Assembly: GCF_000621605.1 (NCBI RefSeq)
Contig: NZ_JHXX01000006.1
Coordinates: 160,009-224,008 of the forward strand
Length of the DNA: 64,000 nucleotides
Reading direction: 5' to 3'
Source of the DNA: Butyrivibrio sp. MC2021
Lineage (GTDB): Bacteria; Bacillota; Clostridia; Lachnospirales; Lachnospiraceae
Shown: positions 25,625-34,323 of the stretch, one piece after another
Position numbering within the stretch: the first letter of the stretch is position 1
Layout: each line of letters starts with the position of its first letter
Notes under the pieces: model-generated
The model's database searches: none
Told to the model about the DNA's origin: nothing
The model's input: the letters and a program-made list of their open reading frames with translations, nothing else
Position numbers and translations under genes: made by a program

Positions 25625-26380
25625 ATGTCAGAACAGTCTTTATTACAGGTTAAGGATTTATCGGTTTCAATTGATAATGAGCTTCCGATACTTCATAACA
25701 TCAACCTGGATATCAAGCCCGGCGAGACCCACGTACTCATGGGACCCAACGGCGCAGGTAAGTCTACCCTGGGATTCACTCTCATGGGTAACCCTCACTA
25801 CAACGTAACCGAGGGTAACATCCTTTTTGACGGAGAGGACATTACAAACAGCGGCGCAGACAAGAGAGCCAAGGCAGGAATGTTCCTTTCTTTCCAGAAC
25901 CCCTACGAGGTTCCAGGAATCTCACTTTCCAGCTTCATCAGGAATTCATACCACGCCCAGACCGGCGCTCCTGTTAAGCTTATGTCTTTTCGCAAGTCCC
26001 TGAAGGAAGCCATGGAGATCCTTTCCATGGATGAGTCCTATGCGGACAGAGATCTCAACGTAGGATTTTCCGGCGGTGAGAAGAAAAAGGCTGAGATTCT
26101 TCAGCTTCTTATGCTTAATCCCAAATTTGCCATCCTTGACGAGACAGACTCAGGTCTTGACGTAGACGCTGTAAGAACTGTTTCCAAGGGTATCGAGGAA
26201 TATCAGAAAAAGAAGGACGGAGCCCTTCTTATCATCACCCACTCAACCAAGATCTTAGAGTCACTTCATGTTGACTACACACACGTTCTGGTTAAGGGCA
26301 AGATCGTTCACACCGGTGACGGAAGCCTTGTGGACGAGATCAACGAGCACGGATTCGAGAGATTTATAAACGAGGATTGA
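25625..26380 (+). CDS. sufC: Fe-S cluster assembly ATPase SufC
   Basis: SufC is the ABC-type ATPase that powers the SufBC2D scaffold during iron-sulfur cluster assembly. The 251-residue protein has Walker A GPNGAGKST (residues 40-48), Q-loop SFQNPYEVPG, signature FSGGEKKK and Walker B AILDETDSGLDVDAV with the H-loop His in IITHST. It is the first gene of the cluster; sufB starts 2 bp after its stop, showing tight coupling. Confidence 0.97.
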   Translation: MSEQSLLQVKDLSVSIDNELPILHNINLDIKPGETHVLMGPNGAGKSTLGFTLMGNPHYNVTEGNILFDGEDITNSGADKRAKAGMFLSFQNPYEVPGISLSSFIRNSYHAQTGAPVKLMSFRKSLKEAMEILSMDESYADRDLNVGFSGGEKKKAEILQLLMLNPKFAILDETDSGLDVDAVRTVSKGIEEYQKKKDGALLIITHSTKILESLHVDYTHVLVKGKIVHTGDGSLVDEINEHGFERFINED

Positions 26381-26381
26381 T

Positions 26382-27791
26382 ATGGACAACAAGCAGATGG
26401 TGGCCGATATCGACCACAGCTTATACGATTTTAAAGATATAGAGAACGAGCAGGACTTCTACCGTATGCAGGAAGGCCTCACCGAGGAGACCGTTCTTAA
26501 GGTTTCAGAGGAGAAGGACGATCCTGAATGGATGAGAGAGTTCAGGCTTAAATGCCTTGGTATCTACAAGGAGCTGCAGGTTCCTGACTGGGGCCCAAGT
26601 ATTGAAGGCCTTGATATGGACAAGATCTCTTCTTATGTAAGACACAAGTCCGACATGAAGGGCAGCTGGGAAGAGGTTCCCGAGGATATCAAGAACACTT
26701 TTGAAAAACTGGGAATTCCTCAGGCAGAGAGAGAGTCTCTTGCAGGTGTAGGCGCTCAGTACGACTCAGAGCTGGTTTACCACAATCTGAAGGATGAAGT
26801 TGCAGCTCAGGGAGTTATCTACACAGACCTAGAGAGTGCCATGAAGGGCCCTTACGCAGATATGATCAAGAGCCACTTCATGAAGCTGGTACCTCCCACA
26901 GACCACAAATTCGCAGCTCTTCACGGCGCGGTCTGGTCAGGCGGATCCTTCGTATATGTTCCCAAGGGAGCAAAGGTTGAGGTTCCTCTTCAGTCATACT
27001 TCAGACTTAATGCCGCAGGAGCAGGTCAGTTCGAGCACACCCTGATCATTGTTGATGAGGGCGCAGACCTTCACTTCATAGAGGGCTGCTCAGCTCCCAA
27101 GTACAACGTGGCCAACCTTCACGCAGGCTGCGTAGAGCTTTATGTAGGCAAGAATGCGAGACTTCGTTACTCAACCATTGAGAACTGGTCCAAGAATATG
27201 TATAACCTTAACACCAAGAGAGCCATCGTTGAGGAAGGCGGAAGAATGGAGTGGGTATCAGGTTCCTTCGGTTCCCACACTTCATACCTTTATCCTATGA
27301 CCATCCTCAAGGGCGACGATTCTCAGATGGAGTTTACGGGAATTACTTTTGCCGGCAAGGGCCAGAACCTTGATACCGGTGCCAAGGTAGTTCACCAGGG
27401 TAAGCGCACTGCATCTGTTATTTCCACCAAGTCTATTTCCAAGGACGGCGGCATCGGAACCTACCGCAGCAGTGTAATCATTAACAGCACAGCCAAAAAG
27501 GCTAAGGCTTCCGTTTCCTGCGATTCACTTATGCTTGATTCCATTTCCAGAGCGGACACTATCCCCGGAATGGACATCCGCACAGATGACGCGGACGTAG
27601 GACACGAGGCAAAGATCGGAAGAATCAGCGACGACGCTATCTTCTATCTCATGAGCCGCGGTATCAGCGAAGAGGATGCCAAGGCCATGATCGTTAGCGG
27701 CTTTGCGAACCCTGTATCCAAGGAACTTCCTCTTGAGTACGCAGTAGAGATGAATAACCTCATCAAGTTAGAGATGAGTGGAAACATGTAA
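26382..27791 (+). CDS. sufB: Fe-S cluster scaffold protein SufB
   Basis: SufB is the scaffold subunit on which clusters are built from the sulfur delivered by SufS/SufU. The 469 residues show the usual right-handed beta-helix core with GGSFVYVPKGAKVEVPLQ, FIEGCSAPKY and GGRMEWVSGSFGS, and the C-terminal TDDADVGHEAKIGRISDDAIFYLMSRGI. It contains the conserved Cys of the CSAP segment and the Glu of the SCDSLML region seen in the family. It is cotranscribed between sufC and sufD. Confidence 0.97.
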   Translation: MDNKQMVADIDHSLYDFKDIENEQDFYRMQEGLTEETVLKVSEEKDDPEWMREFRLKCLGIYKELQVPDWGPSIEGLDMDKISSYVRHKSDMKGSWEEVPEDIKNTFEKLGIPQAERESLAGVGAQYDSELVYHNLKDEVAAQGVIYTDLESAMKGPYADMIKSHFMKLVPPTDHKFAALHGAVWSGGSFVYVPKGAKVEVPLQSYFRLNAAGAGQFEHTLIIVDEGADLHFIEGCSAPKYNVANLHAGCVELYVGKNARLRYSTIENWSKNMYNLNTKRAIVEEGGRMEWVSGSFGSHTSYLYPMTILKGDDSQMEFTGITFAGKGQNLDTGAKVVHQGKRTASVISTKSISKDGGIGTYRSSVIINSTAKKAKASVSCDSLMLDSISRADTIPGMDIRTDDADVGHEAKIGRISDDAIFYLMSRGISEEDAKAMIVSGFANPVSKELPLEYAVEMNNLIKLEMSGNM

Positions 27792-27800
27792 GGTACTGAT

Positions 27801-28967
27801 ATGAAAAAAGACTTGAATTTAAAGGTTAATGTACTGCCGGTGCTGACTTACAATTTTTTACAGGTCAACGACAGTGCCATTACCGGATCTGATTTAAATA
27901 TTGATAAGCTGGAAAGCCCTGAGGCCAAGGCCCTTCCACAGGGTGTCAGCGTAAAAAGGGTATCTTTTGCCGAGGCAGGAGAACTTTTCAGAAAAGTAAG
28001 TGACAGGATCAACGTTTCCACCGGCGTTCCCGGAGTGCCCAACGGAGATACTTCGGGAAGAGACGCATCCCAGGCCGTAAGAACAGGAATGGGCGCTGAT
28101 GTGGACAATCTCATGGAGGCTGTGGGAGCCCAGGTCGACGTATACACCGTTGAAGAGGGCGTTAAGGCAGCAGAGCCCGTGGTTCTTGAGTTCAAGATGG
28201 ACAAGGGACAGGGCGTCCTGGCAGGACAGGTGATCCACGCCAAGAAGGATTCCGAGATCACTGTAGTCATGGATTACAATTCAGAGCTTGATGCTGAGGG
28301 ATTCCTTGGCGTCAGCACAAGACTTCTTGCAGAGGAAGGCGCTAAGATAAGTCTCGTTAAGGCGCAGCTTCTGGGCAAGGGCTTTACACATTTTGACGAC
28401 ATCGGCGGCGCAGCTTTTAACAAAGGCGCCATCAATATAACAACTCTCGAGCTTGGAGCAAACAAGGTCTGGACAGGAAGCTACATCAATCTGTCTGAGA
28501 AAGAGTCCGAGCTTAACACCAACATGGGATATCTTTGCAGAGATGATGAGAAGCTTGATATCAACTATGTTGCAGACCACAGAGGCAAAAAGACCCTGGC
28601 AAACATGCAGTTCAAGGGCGTTCTGATGGATCAGGCAAAAAAGACCTTCAGAGGAACCATTGATTTCAAGAACGGCAGCTCAGGTTCTGCGGGAGATGAG
28701 CAGGAGGATGCACTTCTCCTCAGTCCCGACGTAGTTAACCGTTCAATGCCTGTTATCCTTTGTCAGGAAGAGGACGTGGACGGAAGACACGGAGCAACCA
28801 TCGGTCAGCTGGGCGAGGACCTTCTTTTCTACATGCAGAGCAGAGGCATTGATGAGGAAGAAGCCAAGAGGATCATGATAAGAGCAAGGCTTAAGAGCGT
28901 GGCAAGAACCATCCCCGAGCCAGGCCTTATGGAGAGAGTGAATTACTATATACAGAATGTATTATGA
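27801..28967 (+). CDS. sufD: SufD-like scaffold subunit
   Basis: SufD is the SufB paralogue that completes the SufBC2D complex. This 388-residue protein has a diverged N-terminus and a recognisable core and end: GSYINLSEKESELNTNMGYLCRDD, then VDGRHGATIGQLGEDLLFYMQSRGIDEEEAKRIMI. That ending mirrors the one in SufB. It lies 9 bp after sufB and before sufS. Confidence 0.93.
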   Translation: MKKDLNLKVNVLPVLTYNFLQVNDSAITGSDLNIDKLESPEAKALPQGVSVKRVSFAEAGELFRKVSDRINVSTGVPGVPNGDTSGRDASQAVRTGMGADVDNLMEAVGAQVDVYTVEEGVKAAEPVVLEFKMDKGQGVLAGQVIHAKKDSEITVVMDYNSELDAEGFLGVSTRLLAEEGAKISLVKAQLLGKGFTHFDDIGGAAFNKGAINITTLELGANKVWTGSYINLSEKESELNTNMGYLCRDDEKLDINYVADHRGKKTLANMQFKGVLMDQAKKTFRGTIDFKNGSSGSAGDEQEDALLLSPDVVNRSMPVILCQEEDVDGRHGATIGQLGEDLLFYMQSRGIDEEEAKRIMIRARLKSVARTIPEPGLMERVNYYIQNVL

Positions 28968-29034
28968 TATAGGTGTCATAAGTTATAAGTACTGCATGCT
29001 CGCATGCAGAAGTACTTATGACTTCATGACCCGA
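28961..29034 (+). repeat. Intergenic hairpin within the suf operon
   Basis: GTCATAAG, AGTACTGCATGC (28988-28999) and GCATGCAG-A-AGTACT (29002-29016) with TTATGAC form a long stem with a two-base tip. The head ATTATGATA and the tip CATGC-TC-GCATG resemble the hairpin at 37470-37540. It may lower transcription of the distal suf genes or protect the upstream mRNA end. Confidence 0.6.
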
Positions 29035-29059
29035 ACAAACATAAACAATAGGAGACAGT

Positions 29060-30280
29060 ATGAGTACAGTCCAGGATTTTCGTAAGGATTTCGATATCCT
29101 TAATTCAGGAGATTATATCTATTTTGACAATGCAGCCACATCCCAGCGCCCAAGACAGGTGCTGGATGCTATTTCAGAGGTTTACAAGACAGCCAATGCC
29201 AACCCTTTAAGAGGCCTTTATGACTGGAGCGTTGCAGCTACCGATGCCTACGAGAGCGCAAGAAGCACAGTGGCCCAGTTCCTCGGCGGCGTTAAGTCAG
29301 AAGAGATCATTTTTACAAGAAATACTACAGAGTCCATCAACTTAGTGGCTTATTCATACGGAATGGATAACGTTGAAGCAGGGGACGAGATCGTGGTAAC
29401 CGTCATGGAGCACCACAGTAACCTTCTTCCCTGGCAGATGGTAGCCAAGAAAAAAGGAGCAACTCTCGTTTTCCTTGAGCCTGATGAAGAGGGCGTTATC
29501 TCAGAAGCAGAGTACACCTCCAAGATTACAGATAAGACCAAAATCGTGGCAGTAGGCCATGTTTCAAATGTAATGGGAATCACCAATCCTGTGGCAGAGA
29601 TCGCAGAGTACGCCCACAGCAAGGGCGCTGTTGTTCTCGCTGACGGAGCCCAGGCCGCTCCTCACATGCAGGTCAATGTAAGAGAGCTTGGTGTTGATTT
29701 CTACGCTATTTCCGGACACAAGATGCTGGCACCTATGGGAATCGGCGCTCTTTACGGAAGAAAGGATCTTCTCGAGAAGATGAGTCCTTTTTTGACCGGC
29801 GGAGAGATGATCGAGTATGTAACAAGAACCGATGCCACCTACGCAGAGCTTCCTCACAAGTTTGAGGCAGGAACCGTGAACCTGGGCGGCGCTGTAGGTC
29901 TTGCGGCAGCCATTAAGTATCTTCAGAATGTTGGCTTTGACAAGATTCAGGAGCAGGAGCACAGGCTCACCAAGCTTCTTATGGACGGCATGGCCAAGAT
30001 GCCTTATATTAAAATATATGGATCAAAGGATTACACCAAGCACTGCGGAATTGTGACATTCACCATGGAGGGAGTTCATCCCCACGACATCTCATCGGTG
30101 CTTAACGATGACCATGTATGCGTAAGAGCGGGACATCACTGTGCTCAGCCTCTTATGCAGTTCATCGGAGCAGGCTCCACAGCAAGAGCCAGCGTGTATT
30201 TTTACAACACCGAGGAAGAGGTAGAGAGATTCCTGGAGAAGCTTTCAGGAGTAAGAGAGGTCATGGGATATGGAGCTTAA
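29060..30280 (+). CDS. sufS: Cysteine desulfurase SufS
   Basis: SufS is a PLP enzyme that removes sulfur from cysteine and hands it to SufU. The 406-residue protein has DNAATSQRP near the start, the PLP-binding Lys221 in AISGHKMLAPMG, the phosphate-binding region around EHHSNLLPW, and the catalytic Cys361 in RAGHHCAQPLM with the short group II loop. The gene ends 11 bp inside sufU, indicating translational coupling with its sulfur acceptor. Confidence 0.97.
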   Translation: MSTVQDFRKDFDILNSGDYIYFDNAATSQRPRQVLDAISEVYKTANANPLRGLYDWSVAATDAYESARSTVAQFLGGVKSEEIIFTRNTTESINLVAYSYGMDNVEAGDEIVVTVMEHHSNLLPWQMVAKKKGATLVFLEPDEEGVISEAEYTSKITDKTKIVAVGHVSNVMGITNPVAEIAEYAHSKGAVVLADGAQAAPHMQVNVRELGVDFYAISGHKMLAPMGIGALYGRKDLLEKMSPFLTGGEMIEYVTRTDATYAELPHKFEAGTVNLGGAVGLAAAIKYLQNVGFDKIQEQEHRLTKLLMDGMAKMPYIKIYGSKDYTKHCGIVTFTMEGVHPHDISSVLNDDHVCVRAGHHCAQPLMQFIGAGSTARASVYFYNTEEEVERFLEKLSGVREVMGYGA

Positions 30281-30713
30281 GCAGTTATACAGAGAGATAG
30301 TTAATGAGCACAATCTTCACCCGGTTCACAAGGGCAAGATGGAGGCGCCGGACCTGGTGCTTCGCGGCGTTAATCCCAGCTGCGGCGATGATATTACTTT
30401 GTCACTTAAGATAGTAGACGGCAAGATTGAGGACGCCATGTACGAAGGCAGCGGATGTGCTATTTCCCAGGCATCCGTTGATATGATGGCAGACCAGATC
30501 ATCGGCAGAACCAAAGAGGACGCCATCAAGCTTGCAGGCACCTTCATGGGTATGATAAAGGGAGAAGTTACCGACGAGGCATCTCTCGAGGAGCTGGACG
30601 AGGCAGCAGCCCTTCAGGACGTGGCTCACATGCCCGCCAGAGTTAAGTGCGCAGTCCTTGGCTGGCACACCATGCAGGAGATGCTGGAGAACCCCGAGAA
30701 GGCACAGCAGTGA
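30270..30713 (+). CDS. sufU: Zinc-dependent sulfurtransferase SufU
   Basis: SufU accepts persulfide sulfur from SufS and passes it to SufB. The 147-residue IscU-like protein has the three conserved cysteines (NPSCGDDITL, GSGCAISQAS, RVKCAVLGW) and the Asp of CGDD that ligate zinc. The 18-21 residue insertion typical of SufU compared with IscU is present (MIKGEVTDEASLEELDE). It overlaps the end of sufS and is the last gene before the terminator. Confidence 0.96.
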   Translation: MELKQLYREIVNEHNLHPVHKGKMEAPDLVLRGVNPSCGDDITLSLKIVDGKIEDAMYEGSGCAISQASVDMMADQIIGRTKEDAIKLAGTFMGMIKGEVTDEASLEELDEAAALQDVAHMPARVKCAVLGWHTMQEMLENPEKAQQ

Positions 30714-30748
30714 TTGCATAGAATATTATAATGATGAAATGCTTATGA

Positions 30749-30786
30749 CAGTGTATTGGAATTAAATCCAATGCACTGTTTTTTTA
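30749..30786 (+). terminator. Intrinsic terminator of the suf operon
   Basis: ACAGTGTATTGGA and TCCAATGCACTGT form a 13-base stem with one mismatch, followed by a run of T. Confidence 0.9.
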
Positions 30787-30923
30787 CCCAAAGCAAAAAT
30801 CCTTGATTTATCAGCAGGATGGGAGTATTCTTTCCTTAATTCTTTTATTCAACACAATCATTTTGTGATCGTTTTTGTCTGATCACGCTGATTCCAAAGA
30901 AATTATTGGCCCAGTGTTAAGAA

Positions 30924-31049
30924 ACTACACGTATCTAAGTAAGTATGCGCTTTTTGCGTGTGGTTCCAAGTGGCATCTTGATTTGTTCTACACGCAGATT
31001 AGAGTAAATGAGAATAATGCGTGTAGGGATGAGACGGGAACTACACGTA
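30924..31049. promoter_or_regulatory. Cluster of five CTACACG/CGTGTAG half-sites
   Basis: CTACACGTA (30925-30933), TGCGTGTGG (30955-30963), CTACACGCA (30988-30996), TGCGTGTAG (31018-31026) and CTACACGTA (31041-31049) alternate in orientation, two of them forming a perfect 9-bp inverted repeat. They precede the truncated nuclease-like gene. They might be operator sites or hairpins in a leader. The rest of the 30787-31105 gap shows nothing else. Confidence 0.45.
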
Positions 31050-31105
31050 AATGAAAGGTTCGCAGCCTGCGACTTAAGATAGAACATTTCATTAAATTGT
31101 ATGAC

Positions 31106-31606
31106 ATGAATGTGATCACAGATGTCTACGATCGTCTTTGTGATGCAAGAAAAGAGATGGTAACACCGGTGGTTCTTTCAGATAAAGAATTTATAGAAGA
31201 ATGGAAGCGTACACATGAAGGAGAAAAGAATACTTTTCCGGAGAAAGGGCAATATTTAACCAATAAGGGTGAATATGTGCGGTCAAAATCAGAGAAGATA
31301 TTAGCGGATTTGTTTTATAAACATGAAATTCCATATGTTTATGAGCCGAAATATGAGCTTACTGCAGGAGGAGTGTTATTTCCTGATTTTGCTCTTTTGA
31401 ATGTGGAACAGAGAAAAACAATATATTGGGAGCATTTTGGTCTTGTAACTGACGGCGAGTATGCAATAAAATCGCTATCCAAGTTGGGGGCTTATGAAAA
31501 GAGTGGATTATCTATTGGGAATACATTATTGTTTTCAATGGAATCAGAGGCGTTTCCGTTAGATATAAAACAAGTAGAGAAAAAAGTAATAAATCATCTG
31601 AAATAG
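31106..31606 (+). CDS. PD-(D/E)XK nuclease-like protein, probably truncated at its 5' end
   Basis: The 166 residues match the C-terminal part of a protein family frequent in Lachnospiraceae: RSKSEKILADLFYKHEIPYVYEP (first Glu), FPDFALLNV (PD), and YWEHFGLVTDGEYA in place of the ExK motif. This layout suggests a restriction-endonuclease-like fold. The frame is open well upstream (to 30884) but without an ATG and with no recognisable sequence, and the ATG at 31106 has no ribosome binding site. Family members carry a coiled-coil N-terminus, so this copy looks decayed or recombined. Confidence 0.6.
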   Translation: MNVITDVYDRLCDARKEMVTPVVLSDKEFIEEWKRTHEGEKNTFPEKGQYLTNKGEYVRSKSEKILADLFYKHEIPYVYEPKYELTAGGVLFPDFALLNVEQRKTIYWEHFGLVTDGEYAIKSLSKLGAYEKSGLSIGNTLLFSMESEAFPLDIKQVEKKVINHLK

Positions 31607-31640
31607 TATAGTGATTGACAGCGTTTGCTATAATTCTAGT

Positions 31641-32189
31641 ATGCAGAAGATAGAACTAATTAGAAGCAGACGAAAAACAATAGCTATAGAGGTTACCAGG
31701 GATCTTCGGGTGGTTGTGAAGGCGCCCTATGGCGTCTCAGAGAAGGAGATAAATCGCTTCATCGGGGAGAAGGCTGACTGGATAGATAAGAGCCTTCGGA
31801 AGATGCAGGAGAGACAGCAGGAGGCCACCAAAGGGGAAGAGCTGACAGAGCAGGATATAAGGCTTCTTGTGACCAGGGCGAAGCGCATCATCCCGCCCAT
31901 GGTGGACAAATACGCAAGAATGATGGGAGTTACCTATGGAAATATCACCATCAGAATGCAGAAGAGCCGCTGGGGAAGCTGCTCCGGCAAGGGTAACCTC
32001 AACTTCAACTGCCTTCTGATGAGGGCGCCGGACGAGATCACGGAGTATGTGGTGGTCCACGAGCTGTGCCACAGGAAGGAAATGAACCATTCCGACCGTT
32101 TCTGGGCAGAGGTGGAGAAGATCATTCCGGATTACAAAGAGCGCCGCAAATGGCTCAAGGATCACGGAAATGAACTGATGAGAAAATAA
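31641..32189 (+). CDS. YgjP-type zinc metallopeptidase
   Basis: The 182-residue protein has the M48/SprT-like motif VVVHELCHRKEMNH (zinc His140 and His144, catalytic Glu141) and the family motif KSRWGSCSGKGNLNFNC. The N-terminal IELIRSRRKTIAIEV is also typical. Physiological substrates are not established. The ATG at 31641 was chosen because it begins at the conserved start; a GTG at 31611 is an alternative. Neither has a clear ribosome binding site, which is odd for this genome. Confidence 0.88.
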   Translation: MQKIELIRSRRKTIAIEVTRDLRVVVKAPYGVSEKEINRFIGEKADWIDKSLRKMQERQQEATKGEELTEQDIRLLVTRAKRIIPPMVDKYARMMGVTYGNITIRMQKSRWGSCSGKGNLNFNCLLMRAPDEITEYVVVHELCHRKEMNHSDRFWAEVEKIIPDYKERRKWLKDHGNELMRK

Positions 32190-32215
32190 TAGATTAAAAT
32201 GGGGAGCAAAAAACT

Positions 32216-32905
32216 ATGGCAGAAATAATTAAGATTGGCGAGAACACCTGGAGCTTTGAGGACGGCTTTGTGAGATTTTTCCTTCTGGCAGGGGATGAGA
32301 AGGCTGTGATGATCGACAGCGGAATGAACTGCCCTGATGCCCTGGAGCAGGCAAAAAACCTCACAGACAAGCCTATCATGCTGTTAAACACTCACGGAGA
32401 CGGAGACCACACCTCAGCAACAAGCTCTTTCACCGAAATATACATTCATCCCGAGGACTACGTTAAGTGCGATGTCTGCAACAGATATCCGGGGACAGCC
32501 CTCCATGAGATCGCAGACGGTGACGTGATCGACCTGGGCAACAGGCCCCTTAAGATAATCCACATTCCGGGACACACCGCCGGAAGCGTGGCCATCCTTG
32601 ATGTGAAGAACCGCGTACTCATCGCCGGGGATTCTGTGCAGAAGGGCCATATCTACATGTTTGGCGACAAAAGAGATCCGGAGAAGTACGAGGCATCTCT
32701 TGATAAGCTCATCGCCATGAAGGATGAATACGACACAATTTACGCATCCCATGATGTGAGGGAGATTCCTGCGGACCACGTGGAGAAGGTGAAGGCCGCC
32801 TGGCAGAAAGTGAGAGCCGGGGAGGTTCCTTTCGAGATGGCAGATCTGTTCGGAAATCAGGTTAAGTCCTATACTACTGAGGACTGCGGGTTCTACATAA
32901 TATAA
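32216..32905 (+). CDS. MBL-fold metal-dependent hydrolase
   Basis: The 229-residue protein shows the metallo-beta-lactamase fold: VMIDSGMNCPD, metal ligands in NTHGDGDHTSA (His60, Asp64, His65), IHIPGHTAGSVAILDVKNRVLIAGDSVQ (His and Asp ligands) and a late YASHDVRE. The substrate cannot be predicted; relatives include glyoxalase II-like and lactonase enzymes. It is close behind the metallopeptidase gene (26 bp) and 9 bp before a small membrane protein, so the three are likely one operon. Confidence 0.88.
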   Translation: MAEIIKIGENTWSFEDGFVRFFLLAGDEKAVMIDSGMNCPDALEQAKNLTDKPIMLLNTHGDGDHTSATSSFTEIYIHPEDYVKCDVCNRYPGTALHEIADGDVIDLGNRPLKIIHIPGHTAGSVAILDVKNRVLIAGDSVQKGHIYMFGDKRDPEKYEASLDKLIAMKDEYDTIYASHDVREIPADHVEKVKAAWQKVRAGEVPFEMADLFGNQVKSYTTEDCGFYII

Positions 32906-32914
32906 GGAGTAATT

Positions 32915-33124
32915 ATGAATACATTTCTTAAGATTATAAAATTCGCATTGCTGCTGGCGGCAGTAATACTCATACTTACGGGAATCATGTATCTTTACAC
33001 CGGCTCCCTGGAGCTGAATCCCACCGAGGAACAGCAGGGGAAAGCCGCCATCGAGGCCTTTTTGATGATCGTAGGTGGCGCAGCTGCAGGCGGAATCGGA
33101 ATGATGATCGGGAGAAAAAAGTAA
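32915..33124 (+). CDS. Small membrane protein, 69 residues
   Basis: Two hydrophobic segments (about 7-27 and 45-64) flank a short polar stretch LELNPTEEQQGKAA, and the protein ends in IGRKK. AAGGAG precedes the ATG. No family is recognised. It follows the MBL hydrolase gene by 9 bp. Confidence 0.65.
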   Translation: MNTFLKIIKFALLLAAVILILTGIMYLYTGSLELNPTEEQQGKAAIEAFLMIVGGAAAGGIGMMIGRKK

Positions 33125-33228
33125 AAAACATGCCATTCATCCCATTTCAAGTGCCATTCGTCAGAAAATCCGAATTTACAAGGATTTGTATGCTATAATC
33201 CGAAACATAAACAGATACGGAGGCAGAA

Positions 33229-34323
33229 ATGGCTAAATTCTATATTAACCCGGACGAAGTGATGAAGTCCGTGGCAACATTGGGGCAATGCACAACAGAT
33301 ATCCGCAGCTGTGCGACACAGATTAGTGATGTAAAAGATAGTCTTGATTCAAGTCTTGCTGAAAAGGTCGGCCCGGCTCTGGGAACTTTAACTGTAAGGA
33401 CAAATCAACATGCAACAAACATAACAACTCTTGGAGTGACTCTTGGGGCAGCAGTGCGCTATTATATCGACTGCGAGAGCAAGATTACCGGAAATCAGCA
33501 GAAGGCAGGAAACGGTCCACAGCTGATTCCTTTAAGCGCGCCCGAAACCGGCGGTACACCTGCTCAGCCCGCAGCCCCGGCACCCGCAGCAAATCCTAAA
33601 AAAGCCAACGCCAATCAGGACTGGGAAACCCTGATCGATCTGATGCTTCTTCTAAAAGCGCCCAAGCTTTCAATCGTTAAGCAGCTGCTAGAGGACTTCC
33701 CGGAGCTCATCGATCTGATGAAGAGCGGCAAGCTGGATCTTCTTATGAAGCTGCAGGGAGATATCGTGGGCTATGCCAATATAGGTCAGTATCTGAAGAC
33801 TTCTCTTTTCAATTCCAGCATAGAATCTCTTGATTATATTGTAAAAAATGATGCGCTTATATCTCAGATCGCAGATGCTAACGGCATGGATAAAGCCATG
33901 ATTCAGGCTGTTCTTTTCCAGGAGATCAGATTTTACGGTATCGACGATCCGCTGGCAGATGCAGCTGTAGAGCTGGGCGTTAAGGGGGATTCCTCCACCG
34001 GCTTAGGCCAGATCTTTGCCGGAACTGCCATTGAGGCATATAATCACTTCAATCCGGACAGCAAGCTTAGTGCAGATAATCCTGAGGATATTGCCAAGAT
34101 GTGGGAGCAGCTCCAGGATCCTGCCTACAATATTGATATGGTGGCCAAGGTCCTCAGTTATAAGGCCTGGAAAAATGGCTACAGCGTCGAGAATATGTCT
34201 CCCGAGGAGATTCAGAAGATGTTCAGAAGCTACAACGGCTCCGGGGATCTTGCTGAAAGATACGGTGAAGTAGTAATGAATTACTACAAACACTTTAAAG
34301 AGGAGAATGGGCAGTCATTATGA
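33229..34323 (+). CDS. Probable type VII-secreted protein with a lysozyme-like C-terminal domain
   Basis: The 364-residue protein has three parts. Residues 1-88 form a helical ESAT-6/LXG-like module without signal peptide (MAKFYINPDEVMKSVATLG, TNQHATNITTLG). Residues 95-128 are a Pro/Ala-rich linker. Residues about 130-364 are helical and contain a lytic-transglycosylase signature: Glu232 in AVLFQEIRFYG, STGLGQIFAGTAIEAY at 256-271, and SYNGSGDLAERYG. This suggests a peptidoglycan-cleaving effector exported by a WXG100-dependent system, none of which is in the window. AGATACGGAGG precedes the ATG. Confidence 0.65.
   Translation: MAKFYINPDEVMKSVATLGQCTTDIRSCATQISDVKDSLDSSLAEKVGPALGTLTVRTNQHATNITTLGVTLGAAVRYYIDCESKITGNQQKAGNGPQLIPLSAPETGGTPAQPAAPAPAANPKKANANQDWETLIDLMLLLKAPKLSIVKQLLEDFPELIDLMKSGKLDLLMKLQGDIVGYANIGQYLKTSLFNSSIESLDYIVKNDALISQIADANGMDKAMIQAVLFQEIRFYGIDDPLADAAVELGVKGDSSTGLGQIFAGTAIEAYNHFNPDSKLSADNPEDIAKMWEQLQDPAYNIDMVAKVLSYKAWKNGYSVENMSPEEIQKMFRSYNGSGDLAERYGEVVMNYYKHFKEENGQSL

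Noticed and set aside
31615..31634. TTGACA and TATAAT upstream of the YgjP-type gene as a promoter
   Set aside because: The two boxes are separated by only 8 bp, so they cannot act together as a sigma-A promoter.
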